Origin: JBBDWJ01 sp963824095
Lineage (GTDB): Bacteria; Acidobacteriota; Terriglobia; Bryobacterales; UBA6623
Direction of reading: 5' to 3'
Assembly (NCBI GenBank): GCA_963824095.1
Contig: CAWGNS010000002.1
Span: 102,389-166,388, forward strand
DNA: 64,000 nucleotides
Below, one piece after another: positions 9,161-18,348 of this stretch. The notes under the pieces were generated by a model that made no database searches, was not told where the DNA came from, and saw only the letters and a program-made list of their open reading frames with translations. Within the stretch, counting starts at the first letter, position 1. Each line of letters starts with the position of its first letter. Both the position numbers and the translations under genes were made by a program.

Positions 9161-9271
9161 CGTGGCGCAGACAATCCTGTCTGTGCACAGTGCACAGTGC
9201 ATTGTGTACCGTGTACTGTGTACCTGTGCCCAGTACTCTGCATTCTGGCCGTCGGGAGTTCTGAAGGTAGA

Positions 9272-9291
9272 GACAGGCGCTCTCGCCTGTC
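9272..9291. repeat. palindromic repeat, copy 1
   Basis: A perfect hairpin: arms GACAGGCG/CGCCTGTC around a CTCT loop, preceded by GTAGA. Related copies lie at 9441-9466 (inverted, same arms, AGAG loop) and 13283-13302 (one arm mismatch). Short dispersed hairpins of this ACAGGC-type are common in acidobacterial and planctomycete genomes; the function is unknown. Confidence 0.7.
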
Positions 9292-9440
9292 GGCCGAAGC
9301 GAAGCGGAGGCCCTCCGTCCTGCCCTATGACCTGGGACACAAGCTCGAACCGGCCTACAGACGGCCCAAGACGGACCGTGTATCCATTGCACCCTCGGCG
9401 CTAACCCGGATGGGCACCAGGGTAAGAGCCACTGGACAGC

Positions 9441-9466
9441 GGCGACAGGCGAGAGCGCCTGTCGCC
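9441..9466. repeat. palindromic repeat, copy 2 (inverted)
   Basis: A perfect 11-bp stem, GGCGACAGGCG/CGCCTGTCGCC, with an AGAG loop. Read on the other strand it contains the same 20 bases as the copy at 9272-9291. It lies 12-25 bp upstream of the ribosome site of the GIY-YIG gene, so it could affect that gene's 5' leader. Confidence 0.7.
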
Positions 9467-9491
9467 ACCGATAAGCTCCAAGGAGCCCGGC

Positions 9492-9989
9492 ATGACCCAA
9501 GACCCCAATCCCCATCTGACCTGCCAATGGGCCGACCCCACCGACTGGGAAACGCTCGACATCGCTAACGTCCCCAACGAGCCGGGCTACTACGCGTTCA
9601 CCGACTACAGCGACAAGCCGCTGCAGCCCACCGCCGCGGGAAACAGCGTCCTCTACATAGGCATCGCTACCGGAAGCCTGCGCAAGCGTCTGCAGCGCTA
9701 CAAGCGAGGAGACACCACCGGCATCACCAACATGCACCGCGGAGGCCTGATGCTGCTGCTATCGAGAGCGGCCGCCGCCCACATCGACGACGCCGGCAGG
9801 GTCACCCACAGCCGCCAGCGCAACCCCGTCGAAGTCACCACCCGCCGCGCCGGCCAGGCGCCGCAAGTCCGCACCATCGAGCCCAACCGCATCTACATCC
9901 GCTGGGCCGTAGACCCACGAGCCGCCATCGAAGCCATGCTGATCCGAAGCCTGTCCCCCAAGTTCAACACCATGCACCAGGCCGACTAA
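9492..9989 (+). CDS. stand-alone GIY-YIG domain protein
   Basis: A 165-residue protein that fits the GIY-YIG nuclease fold. It has GYY at 32-34, YIG at 55-57 followed by the helix SLRKRLQRY with arginines at 64 and 66, and a late helix AIEAMLIRSLSPKFN giving the catalytic-type Glu147 and the terminal Asn159. The insert between residues 70 and 130 is longer than usual. There is no signal peptide and no attached DNA-binding domain. AAGGAG seven bases before the ATG fixes the start. GIY-YIG proteins cut or repair DNA, but here no partner gene suggests a pathway. Confidence 0.8.
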   Translation: MTQDPNPHLTCQWADPTDWETLDIANVPNEPGYYAFTDYSDKPLQPTAAGNSVLYIGIATGSLRKRLQRYKRGDTTGITNMHRGGLMLLLSRAAAAHIDDAGRVTHSRQRNPVEVTTRRAGQAPQVRTIEPNRIYIRWAVDPRAAIEAMLIRSLSPKFNTMHQAD

Positions 9990-10427
9990 ACACCCCACAC
10001 ACCGCGGACCTGTCGTGTTCATCGTCATAGGTTTGTTACTCATCCTCGGTGGAGTGATGATTTTCTAGCGAGGGTTGGGTTGCCGATCATGCCAAAGGAC
10101 GGCTCACTGCGTTGCGCCACCGCCCCGTTCTACCCTGTGCCGTCTCTGTATCGTCAGAGCGTCTCGCGCCGGGTTCATTCCCGCTTCGGCCCGCCGGCTC
10201 ACCAGGCTGCGGAAAAAGTCTGCCGGAGGGGGACAGTCACCGTGTTTCGCACCCTGCGAATCCCGTGAACCCCTGAAAAATCGAGGTGCGAAACGCGGTG
10301 ACTGTCCCCATGAAGCATCACTGCCGGGCCAGACTGGAGTTTTTCCGCAGCCTGTCACGCCTGCGGCTCTGTTTTTGGCGGACTGGCTTCGGTGCCCGCC
10401 GGGGGCACGTGAGAGCGGACCGCCGGC
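9990..10427. other. intergenic region with MITE-like element
   Basis: No convincing gene in about 440 bases between two convergent genes. A 152-bp element with nested inverted repeats occupies 10203-10354. A 17-codon hydrophobic open frame (10015-10068) lacks a ribosome site. Confidence 0.6.
10203..10354. mobile_element. MITE/REPIN-like element with nested inverted repeats
   Basis: The outer arms CAGGCTGCGGAAAAA (10203-10217) and TTTTTCCGCAGCCTG (10340-10354) are perfect inverted repeats. Inner arms of 25 bp (10229-10253 and 10285-10309, including GGGGACAGTCACC and GGTGACTGTCCCC) match with one mismatch. The element encodes nothing and is of a size typical of miniature inverted-repeat elements. 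The inner GGTGACTGTCCCC resembles the REP-like sequences near the RAYT genes at 54-57 kb, so RAYT mobilisation is plausible but inferred. Confidence 0.75.
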
Positions 10428-12821
10428 CTAGGGACTCAGCGATTCCCCGTAGTGGTGCGCGTGACCCAGTTCGTCGAGCGGCTCTCCGGGCACGCGGCCC
10501 ACGCTCACGGGCAGCGACGGCAGCGGTGTATTGACCGGGGAGGCCGTCTGCGAGGCGTTGTGCGGCGCGGCCGTGAGCGCCACCAAATGCACGTTCGGGC
10601 CCGGCAGCAGCGGCACCACCAGCGCCAGATAACCTTGCGCCAGAGTCGGAATGCCTCCGAATCCGTTGGTGATGAAAGCGAAGCCGTGCGCATACTGGAA
10701 GTCGCAGACCGCCAGAACATAGCCTTCAAAGTCGGGCGCGCCGGCGAGGCCGGCCGCCGGGTTGCCGTTGGATAGCGTCCACAGCAATTGTTGCCCGGCT
10801 TCGATCACGGTGGAAGTCTGGTCGGGCGGCGCGGCGCCTCCACCAGCGGTCGAGCCGATGTGGTGCAGGGTGCAGGCGCCTTGCTGCGGCTCGCTGTTCA
10901 TCAGCATCCAATCGTCGGAGGTGTTGGCGATCACCAGCCCGGTGTCGAACCCCGATTGATTCGTCACGAACGGAAACAGCAGCGTTGTGGTGCAGGGGGC
11001 GATCGAGACCAGCGTCTGCGGATCGCCGCCGTTGTCGATGAAGCGCGGTTCGGGAGCGGCGGCGTTCGAAACCAGCACGTTGCTCAAAGGCGCGAACGAG
11101 ACCGCCAGTTGTCCGCTGCCAATCCCCGGCAGATCGTTCGCCGTGTCGGACTCCCAGGAGACATAGATCGGAATCTGCACCTGGTCGTTGGCGATGGGGT
11201 TCGTATCCAGCACCTCATAGACGGCGCTGCCCGAGCCCGACGACAGAGTTACCGGCGTGATGGCGCTGAAGGTCTCGCGCGCGTGGCCGCCGGCGCCGTT
11301 GGCGTCGGCTCCCTCGACCAAACCAATCAGCAAGTGCGGGCCTCCCAGAGAATTGCCGGCTTCGATCGCGTCCGGCACGCTGACCTCGACGCCTTGCGGA
11401 ATGTTCGAGAAGCGCAGCAGGAAGCGCGTGCCCTGGCTGGCGCCGCCGCCGTTGTTCGACCCCGGAGCCCAATAGCCGGATTCCCACTGCGTCTGGCCCG
11501 GCGTCGTCACCGGCACACCGATCGTCTTGAACGCCGTCGCGAAGCCTTCGGTGAGGGTCAGGATGCTGACCCAATCGTAGTCGACGCACTGCAGCCCGGC
11601 GATCGGGTCGTCGGTTTCGACGATCAGCCCCGGAATGGGCACGGCGACGTTGAGCACGTTGTTGGTCACCGACAGCGACGTCTCGCCGCTGATCGAGAGA
11701 AACGAGGTGACCTGCGCCGAGGGAAAGCTTGCCCCGCTGGGCACGCCCAACTCGGAAACATTGGCGCGCACCGACGCCAAGCGAATCGTCGTCACCGGCG
11801 GAAAACAGATATCGCCGGCGCTGCACGGCTGCGAGGGGTCGGCGCCGGGGCGCAGTCCGCCGGGCACGGGAATCGCCACCTGATTCCACTCCAGGCGCGT
11901 ATTGGCGCCCAACACGCCCAACTGCGGATCCTGCACATCCACGTCGGCCGCGCCGCAACTGCCGAACGTGCTTCCCGCGGTTGCCGGCGACGTGCAATGG
12001 TTGTCGTTGATCACCAGCACAGCATCGGTCACACCGGCGCCGTTGAAGTCGCGGTTATTGGTGACGTCGACGTTGAGCGAGTCGCTGATATTGGCGGTGA
12101 CGTACGACGTCAACGAGCCGCCCGAAGCCGGGGGCGTATTGGTGCACGACAAGACAATATTGCCGACCAGTTCCGCGATGCCTTCGGCGCGCACCATCGG
12201 GGGCACGGCGGTCGACAGGCAGGTGATCACACCCAGCGGCTGCGCCAGGCCCGTAGTCGGAGCCACAGCCGGCGCGGTGATGCCACTGACGGTGGCGGAG
12301 AATCCGCCGTCGCCCAAGAACACATTGTTCTGGTCCAAGGCCTGAAAGCCGATGACGTATTGGCCCGTGCCGGAAGCCACAAAGCTCGCGGTGCCGTCCG
12401 TACCAGCGCACCTGGCGATATAGGAATTGCTCAGGCAACCGGCATCCGGGTACCCACCGGTCTCGACGATCAGATCCGTTCCGGCTCCCTGCTGGCTGCT
12501 TGAGAAATTGCTGACGTTGGCCGCATCGCCCACCTCGACGATGCCGTTTGTTGCCTCGCGAAAAATGACGCCAATGATGACGAAACCAGTACTTCCCGCA
12601 AAATCGATCGACACGTTGTCGCCGGCGTTGGCGTAAAAGACGATCCAGCCCGCATCGGTTTGGCTGGTCAAGGTGCCCGAAGCGGTGCCGCCGCCGTCGG
12701 GAATCGTGCCATCGATGGCGTCGACGGTCGTGAAACTATTTGCGAATCCCTGGGCGTTCCCAGCTGCCGCTCCGAGCATGGCCAACGCCAGAATCGCCAG
12801 AATCGAACGTACTGCTCTCAA
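10428..12821 (-). CDS. large secreted protein of Solibacter type
   Basis: 797 residues. An N-terminal signal peptide (LAILALAMLGAAAGNAQG) directs export. The start is a TTG preceded by GGAGAAG. After the signal comes a PPC-like beta domain (about 30-190: GWIVFYANAGDNVSIDFAG). Next is a middle region with the block 'AEGIAELVGNIVLSCT' and cysteine pairs. A C-terminal region begins FPFVTNQSGFDTGLVIANTS. I have seen this middle and C-terminal combination in secreted proteins of Solibacter relatives, but no function is known. No sorting signal or catalytic motif was found. Confidence 0.85.
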   Translation of the reverse strand: MRAVRSILAILALAMLGAAAGNAQGFANSFTTVDAIDGTIPDGGGTASGTLTSQTDAGWIVFYANAGDNVSIDFAGSTGFVIIGVIFREATNGIVEVGDAANVSNFSSSQQGAGTDLIVETGGYPDAGCLSNSYIARCAGTDGTASFVASGTGQYVIGFQALDQNNVFLGDGGFSATVSGITAPAVAPTTGLAQPLGVITCLSTAVPPMVRAEGIAELVGNIVLSCTNTPPASGGSLTSYVTANISDSLNVDVTNNRDFNGAGVTDAVLVINDNHCTSPATAGSTFGSCGAADVDVQDPQLGVLGANTRLEWNQVAIPVPGGLRPGADPSQPCSAGDICFPPVTTIRLASVRANVSELGVPSGASFPSAQVTSFLSISGETSLSVTNNVLNVAVPIPGLIVETDDPIAGLQCVDYDWVSILTLTEGFATAFKTIGVPVTTPGQTQWESGYWAPGSNNGGGASQGTRFLLRFSNIPQGVEVSVPDAIEAGNSLGGPHLLIGLVEGADANGAGGHARETFSAITPVTLSSGSGSAVYEVLDTNPIANDQVQIPIYVSWESDTANDLPGIGSGQLAVSFAPLSNVLVSNAAAPEPRFIDNGGDPQTLVSIAPCTTTLLFPFVTNQSGFDTGLVIANTSDDWMLMNSEPQQGACTLHHIGSTAGGGAAPPDQTSTVIEAGQQLLWTLSNGNPAAGLAGAPDFEGYVLAVCDFQYAHGFAFITNGFGGIPTLAQGYLALVVPLLPGPNVHLVALTAAPHNASQTASPVNTPLPSLPVSVGRVPGEPLDELGHAHHYGESLSP

Positions 12822-13500
12822 GACTTCTCCACTCCCTGCCGCCCGGGCGCCATGAACACCCGTTGAATCCTGCTTCCGTCCCTAGAGGCGGCCTGGGTGG
12901 TGGATTCATGCGCTCCCCGGTACGGAAAGAAGATACACAATCGCACAGACAACGGGCGCCCGGCAACACGGAACACGCGAGAACCAGAGCCGTTCCCACC
13001 GCCGGGCCAGATCAATGTTTTGGCCACAAGCGCCCGAAAGCGTAAGGAATTGCCAACACGCGTGGGAACGACGCCACGCCTAATGTATTCTGGATTGCTG
13101 AAATGGCGGACTGAATTTCGAGAGACCAGCCTCACCAAAGCCGCTTGGGCGTAATTTTAGTTACCCTTTCGGGAGGATGCGCTCCGCGCACTGCGCCACT
13201 CGGTATCACTCCGACCTACCAGGCCGCCTTGCGGCACGACGGGCTCGATGGCCCCCCTGGAGCCGTAATCCGGGCAAGTAGAGACGGGCGCTCCCGCCTG
13301 TCCCTCGCCCCGAGGGCGGGCCTTCCCGAGAACTGCTGCCAATGTGGCGAGTTCAATTTCCGCGAATGGAACCGCCCGCCAACAAACGACCGAACGTGCT
13401 CCGCGGCACAGTCGATCGGCCCCCTGAAACTCCAGATCCATGCCGGACACGGTTGTTATACTACCGCTGAACGCAACATCCTCAGAAAGAAGCGCCTGTT
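12822..13500. other. divergent intergenic region with one palindromic repeat
   Basis: 680 bases between divergent genes, so it must hold both promoters. A hairpin of the GACAGGCG family lies at 13283-13302. Open frames in both directions here have shadow-like composition. I could not identify promoter elements with confidence. Confidence 0.5.
13278..13302. repeat. palindromic repeat, copy 3
   Basis: GTAGA followed by GACGGGCG-CTCC-CGCCTGTC. It shares the GTAGA leader and hairpin of the copy at 9267-9291, with one arm mismatch and one loop change. It is in non-coding DNA upstream of the 13501 gene. Confidence 0.65.
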
Positions 13501-14031
13501 ATGCGCCGCATTCTGCTCTTATTTTCTCTCGCAATTTCGCTGTCGGCCCAACGCGGTCCCGTCAATCTCGACTTCCAACAGATCGCCACCGCGGGAACGC
13601 CGCCGGGCTGGTCCTGGAGCGGGGATCCCAGTTATTCGGTGACCATCGTTGAGGATTGCCGTACTCCCCATTCGCGCTGCGTGATGTTGCATTCTCCCGA
13701 TGAGCGTGTTCCGAGCGGCCGCGGCATGTTGCTGCAAACCTTCGACGCGGCCGCCTTCCGCGGAAAGCAGGTTCGGTACCGCGCCTGGCTGCGCCAAGAG
13801 GCGCCCATAATCCGCACAGAACTGTTCCTGCGAGTCGACAGGCCCAGCGGCGCGGGTTTCAGGGGCCATGCGCCCGGCAAGAAATCGGAGTCCAACGGCT
13901 GGACGACGCACGAGATCGTTGGCAAGATCGACCCCGACGCCGTCCGCATTACGATCGGCATGACGATCAGCGGCATGGGCGCCGCCGCCATCGCCGACGT
14001 GGAGTTCGAGACGATCACAGGGAAGGCCTAA
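13501..14031 (+). CDS. secreted beta-sandwich (carbohydrate-binding-like) protein
   Basis: A 176-residue exported protein: signal peptide (RRILLLFSLAISLSAQ), then one jelly-roll-like domain. The order NLDF..., GTPPGW, 'RYRAWLRQE', 'ELFLRVDRP', 'GWTTHEIVGKIDPDA' and a final 'AAIADVEFE' strand is the pattern of the sandwich domains found in front of some secreted peptidases and esterases, where they bind ligand. Here the domain stands alone, without an enzyme. Binding function is inferred from fold pattern only. Confidence 0.75.
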   Translation: MRRILLLFSLAISLSAQRGPVNLDFQQIATAGTPPGWSWSGDPSYSVTIVEDCRTPHSRCVMLHSPDERVPSGRGMLLQTFDAAAFRGKQVRYRAWLRQEAPIIRTELFLRVDRPSGAGFRGHAPGKKSESNGWTTHEIVGKIDPDAVRITIGMTISGMGAAAIADVEFETITGKA

Positions 14032-14135
14032 AGCAGCCGGACGGCCCCCAGATCAACCGCCATCGCTCCAATCGCACAGGTAGGTCGACTGGAAGCGCCA
14101 GCAGCTCATGCACCCGTGTGATCGCCGCCTCGCAG

Positions 14136-15161
14136 TCAGAGTTGGCCGTAATAGCTGGCCAGCGCGGCGAAGGATTCTTTCGGCTCCCAGGGCATGTCCG
14201 GATAGGTTTCGCCTTTTCGATCCGTGTAGCTCTTGACTAACCCATAGCTCGCCATATCCAGATCGAGGTGCGGGTCGCTGCTGTGAGGGTACTTGGGCAT
14301 CACGAAGGTAAAGGCAAATGCGCCGTCCGCCTTTGCTTCGACGAAAACGTTCAGCAGCTCGGTCAGATAGCGGGCCGGAACTCCTTCGTCGCGGATGTAG
14401 CTGCCTTTCAGGCGCGGCGGATCCGAGTTCCAGTCGACGATGGCCCATCCATAGGCGCCCTTGTCGTCGGCGCCGCGGTAGGTGCAGCAACCGAACTCCG
14501 TCATGACCACAGGCTTTCCGTGCGCAAAATGTTTCCGGAGACTCTGTGCGAATACCTTCTTGTTGAGAGCATCGCGATAACAATCGACGCTGACGAAATC
14601 GAACGGCCCCCAATTGACCGATTCCCAGGCGCCGGAGGCGTAGGTCAGCGGCCCATGAAAATGCCGCCGCACCTCGCCGGCGGCTCGCGCCAGAAAGCGA
14701 TTCAGGTTTCGGTTGAACGGGCCCAGCCGCAGCGTGCTCCAGGCGAGTCGCCACGGCTTCATGAAGGCGCCGATGCGATCCGCGGCCGTGTCGCCCAACA
14801 CCAGCCCTTTCATCACAAACGTCAATTCCCATCCCGCCACCAAAACAACGCGCGGCGATTTCCTTCGCAGGGATTCGGCCGCCCTCGCCGACTCGGCAAG
14901 ATAAGCGAGGGTGTCGGGGCCGTCGGCGTTGTGAAGAGCGGGGCTGAACCAAACCTCCAGGCCCTGGTCGAGCGCGAATCCGGCCGCCGCGACCAGCCTG
15001 TCCAGGTCGCGGCCAACAATGCGAATCGCGTTGCAGTGCAGATCCTGCCGGATGATCTCGATTTCACGGCGGACGATGGCGGGATCAAAGCCAGGGCGCG
15101 AAGGGCGCGCCTCACCGAACGGAAAAATCCCGACATCGTAGTTCACGCCTTTGCGTTTCAT
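14136..15161 (-). CDS. TIM-barrel glycoside-hydrolase-like protein
   Basis: 341 residues from the ATG at 15161 (MKRKGVNYDVG). The frame stays open to 15401, but the added 80 codons are Arg-rich and overlap the terminator of the next gene. The pattern fits a (beta/alpha)8 barrel of glycosidase clan A type: a Glu at the end of one strand (VVLVAGWELTF, E112) and a second near the end of another (KPVVMTEFGCC, E222), the usual spacing of acid/base and nucleophile. Similar proteins are sometimes labelled 'abortive infection protein', a label I would not rely on. No signal peptide is present, so it probably acts in the cytoplasm. Confidence 0.7.
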   Translation of the reverse strand: MKRKGVNYDVGIFPFGEARPSRPGFDPAIVRREIEIIRQDLHCNAIRIVGRDLDRLVAAAGFALDQGLEVWFSPALHNADGPDTLAYLAESARAAESLRRKSPRVVLVAGWELTFVMKGLVLGDTAADRIGAFMKPWRLAWSTLRLGPFNRNLNRFLARAAGEVRRHFHGPLTYASGAWESVNWGPFDFVSVDCYRDALNKKVFAQSLRKHFAHGKPVVMTEFGCCTYRGADDKGAYGWAIVDWNSDPPRLKGSYIRDEGVPARYLTELLNVFVEAKADGAFAFTFVMPKYPHSSDPHLDLDMASYGLVKSYTDRKGETYPDMPWEPKESFAALASYYGQL

Positions 15162-15379
15162 TCGGGTTAGTCCGGCCGCTCGAGGAGAGAGCCTCGGGAC
15201 ATCCAACTCGACTCGGGCGCCATCAACTCCACCGCGCGGGACCCACCGGGGGACGACGGTCGGGCACAATCTCAAAATACCCCCGCTGACCAACGGACCC
15301 GCCCGGCTCGGATTGCCGTGTGCCAACGCGCGAGGCACGGTTTGCGTCCACACACGAAACCACTCGCTCCCCCACCAAC

Positions 15380-15419
15380 AAAAAACGCGGCGGAAGGGCA
15401 TCTGAGCCCCTCCGCCGCG
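15380..15419 (-). terminator. Rho-independent terminator of the 15447-17399 gene
   Basis: Read on the minus strand, arms CGCGGCGGA (15411-15419) and TCCGCCGCG (15386-15394), extended by GGGC/GCCC pairing, form a GC-rich stem followed directly by six T (15380-15385). It lies about 30 bp after the stop codon. Confidence 0.9.
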
Positions 15420-15446
15420 GGTTGCGAACCAGCTTAGACGCCGTCC

Positions 15447-17399
15447 CTATTCAATGGCCATCGTGACGCCGGCCTGGCTGTTGGCCGTTCCGACGCTCAC
15501 CACCACCGGAACCGCGTCGCCCACGGTAACGCTGCTGGGAACCACGGCGTTGATCTGATACAGGCCCGCCAAGCCGTCCGCGATCCACCCGGCGTAGGTG
15601 ACCGAGGCGTTGATGCCGCCGATGGTGACTTTCACTACCATCGGGCTCTTGAAGCACGGCGCGAAGCGGTTGGTGGCGATGTTGTCACCCAGAATCACCG
15701 CGCCATCGAGGCTCGTCCAGCTCGGAGTCGGGCTGGATTCGTTGGTGTTCACCTTCGACAGGTAGGCCGCCTGCGAGATGCAGCTTCCCAGGAACGTCGG
15801 CGCCGAGGTGCTCGGCGTGTTGCTGGTGGTGCTGTTGGGCGAGCCCAGGCCGCTGCCGTAGAGCAGAACGGTCGAGCCCTTGGCGGCTTTGTTGGAGGTG
15901 GAGTTGACCGAATAGTCGGCCCCGTGCAGAATCGCGCCCTGCCCCGTTCCCGACGACGTCGCCGTGAACAAGCCGGGAGCGGAGGTGGCGATATTGGCCG
16001 CGTAGGCGCTGCTCGCATTGCTGTTGTAGGTGACCACGATCTTCGCGCCCGTCTGGCCGAGGACGCCGGAAGGCACCATGGCGTTGATCTGGGTCTTGGA
16101 AACAAACAGCAAGTAGGCATTGTCGATCAGAGTGGTGCCGTCCGCCCGATAGAACGTAACCGTCAGGTCTTGCGAATTCACTTGCAGCGAATTCGGATAG
16201 CGGCCGAACTCGTCGATCGCGCCGCTGACGACCTCATCCACGTCGGGTCCGAAGTTGTCGCCAAACAGGCTGACGATTTCGAACGGCGCCAAGGTTGGGG
16301 ATTCGCCGAGCGAGGCCTGCACCAGTGACGCCGCGTCGGTCACGGCATAGATGATCGGGTTGTCGGTCGCCGTCAGAGTCGCGGTCGCCGGGTCACCGAC
16401 ATCGGGGTTCTGCACGCTGATGACGATGTCGCCGGCGCTGGCAACGTTGTCGGGCGTCACGGTGAGCACCATCGTGGTCGGGCTGATGACCGCCACGTCG
16501 TCGGGATCCATCGGCGTCGATCCGAGGCTGACCGTGGTTTTCGCTTCCGCGGGCGAATCGACAAAGCCCGTGCCGGTCACGACAACATACAGCGGCGGGT
16601 CGGTGGACTCCGCGCCGGTTTGAACCGCAGTCTCGGTGGGATAGATCAACGAGATCGTGGCGGCCGGGGGCGCGACGGTAATCGCGAAGGAAACCTCGAT
16701 GGGGTCGCCGCCGGTAGGTGTGATCGTCACGGTCCCGGTCAAGACATCGCCGATTGCGGCGGAATCGAACACGGCTTGCGTGAAGGTCACTTTGAGCGCC
16801 GTGCCCCAGCTATATGCGATGCCGCTATTCAAGCTCAGCTTCATCCAGTCCGCCGGGTCGGTCGGGTCGGTCACCGCGGCTACCGCCGCGAAGGTGATCG
16901 GCTCGTTGCTGGACTGCAACGTCAGGGTCACGCTGGGATAGGCCGAGCCTTGGGTCCATTCAATCTCTTGGGTTTCGCCTTCCACCACGGTCAGCGTGGG
17001 GGCCGGGTTGGCGATGACCAGGGTCACCGGTACCAGCTTGTCGGCGTAACCGGGCACCACCAATTTGATGTTGGCGTTATAGCTGCCGGCTCCCAGCGAG
17101 GCGCCGACCGAGTTGGGCGTGAAGTCGATGTCCACTCCGGTCGAATCCGCGGTGCCGTTCATCGCGCTGACGGTCATCCAGATCGGCACGCTGGCTGGGT
17201 CCACCGTGAAATAGGTGGGTGAGGCCGCCGAAACGGCTACGGTCACAGCCGAGCCCGGCGTGGAGGGCTTCTGGAACGTCAGACCCACCGTGGTCGGCAG
17301 CGTCGTCAGTGGCGAAGCGGTTTGGGCCCACACAGCGCTCGTGCAGCACAGCACGGCGACCAGCGCGAGCAAGATCTTGGGAGGGCGAATCTTCGGCAT
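15447..17399 (-). CDS. secreted Ig-like protein with TIGR03437-type C-terminus
   Basis: 650 residues. Signal peptide (ILLALVAVLCCTSAVWAQ), then two Ig-like beta domains (about 30-240), an IPT-like domain (about 250-345) and a C-terminal module of about 300 residues. Landmarks of the module are 'APFEIVSLFGDNFGP', 'INAMVPSGVLGQTGAKIVV', 'ILHGADYSVNSTSNKAAKG' and 'LAGLYQINAVVPSSV'. This is the Solibacter-type C-terminal module known as TIGR03437, one of the best lineage markers in the window. The start ATG follows AAAGGA. A strong terminator follows. Role is unknown, presumably extracellular binding. Confidence 0.93.
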   Translation of the reverse strand: MPKIRPPKILLALVAVLCCTSAVWAQTASPLTTLPTTVGLTFQKPSTPGSAVTVAVSAASPTYFTVDPASVPIWMTVSAMNGTADSTGVDIDFTPNSVGASLGAGSYNANIKLVVPGYADKLVPVTLVIANPAPTLTVVEGETQEIEWTQGSAYPSVTLTLQSSNEPITFAAVAAVTDPTDPADWMKLSLNSGIAYSWGTALKVTFTQAVFDSAAIGDVLTGTVTITPTGGDPIEVSFAITVAPPAATISLIYPTETAVQTGAESTDPPLYVVVTGTGFVDSPAEAKTTVSLGSTPMDPDDVAVISPTTMVLTVTPDNVASAGDIVISVQNPDVGDPATATLTATDNPIIYAVTDAASLVQASLGESPTLAPFEIVSLFGDNFGPDVDEVVSGAIDEFGRYPNSLQVNSQDLTVTFYRADGTTLIDNAYLLFVSKTQINAMVPSGVLGQTGAKIVVTYNSNASSAYAANIATSAPGLFTATSSGTGQGAILHGADYSVNSTSNKAAKGSTVLLYGSGLGSPNSTTSNTPSTSAPTFLGSCISQAAYLSKVNTNESSPTPSWTSLDGAVILGDNIATNRFAPCFKSPMVVKVTIGGINASVTYAGWIADGLAGLYQINAVVPSSVTVGDAVPVVVSVGTANSQAGVTMAIE

Positions 17400-18348
17400 C
17401 GAAATATCCTTTCAAGCAATCTTCCGTTTGGGTCTTCCGTCAGTCGCGTCCGGAAAGTGCTTCGGCGCGGAGTGGTCGGGAAGTTTCCCCTACTGCGTAT
17501 CCTCGAATCGTTTGAGCGGACTTTATAGCAATTTATTGACTGCGACAGGAAACGAACGGTGCTATTTTCAAACGGGATACCGGAATCGTCAGGTCACGAA
17601 CCCTCGAATTCCGCAAGATAGAACCCCGGTTTGTCCGGTCGTGAGTTACCCTGCCAACGGTATTTCCGTGCGCCGCTTTGGCGGCTTCCCTACCCACACG
17701 GATGCGAACCCGCTCAAGAGTCGACCCCACGCTCAGACTTCCTCGAGCGCGGGCAAGACTCCGGCGGCCCCTGCAAGCTACTGCGAAGGGAAACCCGATT
17801 CGGCCTACATCTAGCAGGTGATAGGCCATTCATAACAATATGTATCTTCAATTACTTAGAGAACAAGGACAGCGAAAGATCGCCGCTGTGAGTGGGTCCG
17901 TGTTGAAAAAGCGACGGGCCGCGCGGTTGCATTGGCATCCTTGGACGGCGGCCCGCGAGGGGTGATTGCGCGACCACCTGGAAGAGAGGACGGAGTGAGC
18001 GGCGCCGCTTGGGGCGCAGCTATGATTATGAGAGGAAACTCCGTTTACCGATAGTCGCTCTATACGGAAATATCGTGTCTGATATTCTTATTAGGGGACG
18101 TTGAGAAGAGGGATATTCTCTTACTAGGAACACAATGAATAGAGGGACATCATTCTGGTATCCCCTTAGCTCTTGGTCGCTACCTTAGCTATTTCTCTGT
18201 CACCTTAGCAGTCGCACCGCGGCGATCCTGTGGCCGCCCTCAGGCCCCAACCCCGTAGCGGACACCGGCCTTCCCGTTCCTGTGCGGCTGCTGCTCCGGC
18301 CTGTTCCCCGCTCCCCGCCCCTGGACCGTTCCCGAGATACCCGGGCCC
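17400..18348. other. long intergenic region
   Basis: About 950 bases with no convincing gene. It holds the promoter of the minus-strand gene at 17399. The sequence is AT-richer around 17515-17580 and 17815-18220. Two imperfect direct copies of GATATTCT...A(C/T)TAGG lie at about 18079 and 18113. Open frames on the plus strand here have no ribosome site or recognisable protein. Confidence 0.5.

Larger units (their letters stand above)
9161..9491. other. intergenic region with hairpin repeats
   Basis: About 330 bases with no gene. From 9180 to 9235 it is a degenerate run of TGTGCACAG/TGTACTG-type units. Two perfect hairpins in opposite orientation lie at 9272-9291 and 9441-9466. The end carries the AAGGAG ribosome site of the next gene. 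Confidence 0.6.

Noticed and set aside
10015..10068. 17-codon hydrophobic frame (FIVIGLLLILGGVMIF)
   Set aside because: Looks like a membrane peptide but has no ribosome site and no partner; too short to support alone.
10788..12503. 571-codon plus-strand open frame opposite the secreted Solibacter-type protein
   Set aside because: Composition (Arg, Gly, His, Gln) is typical of antisense shadows, and the opposite strand has a signal peptide and family blocks.
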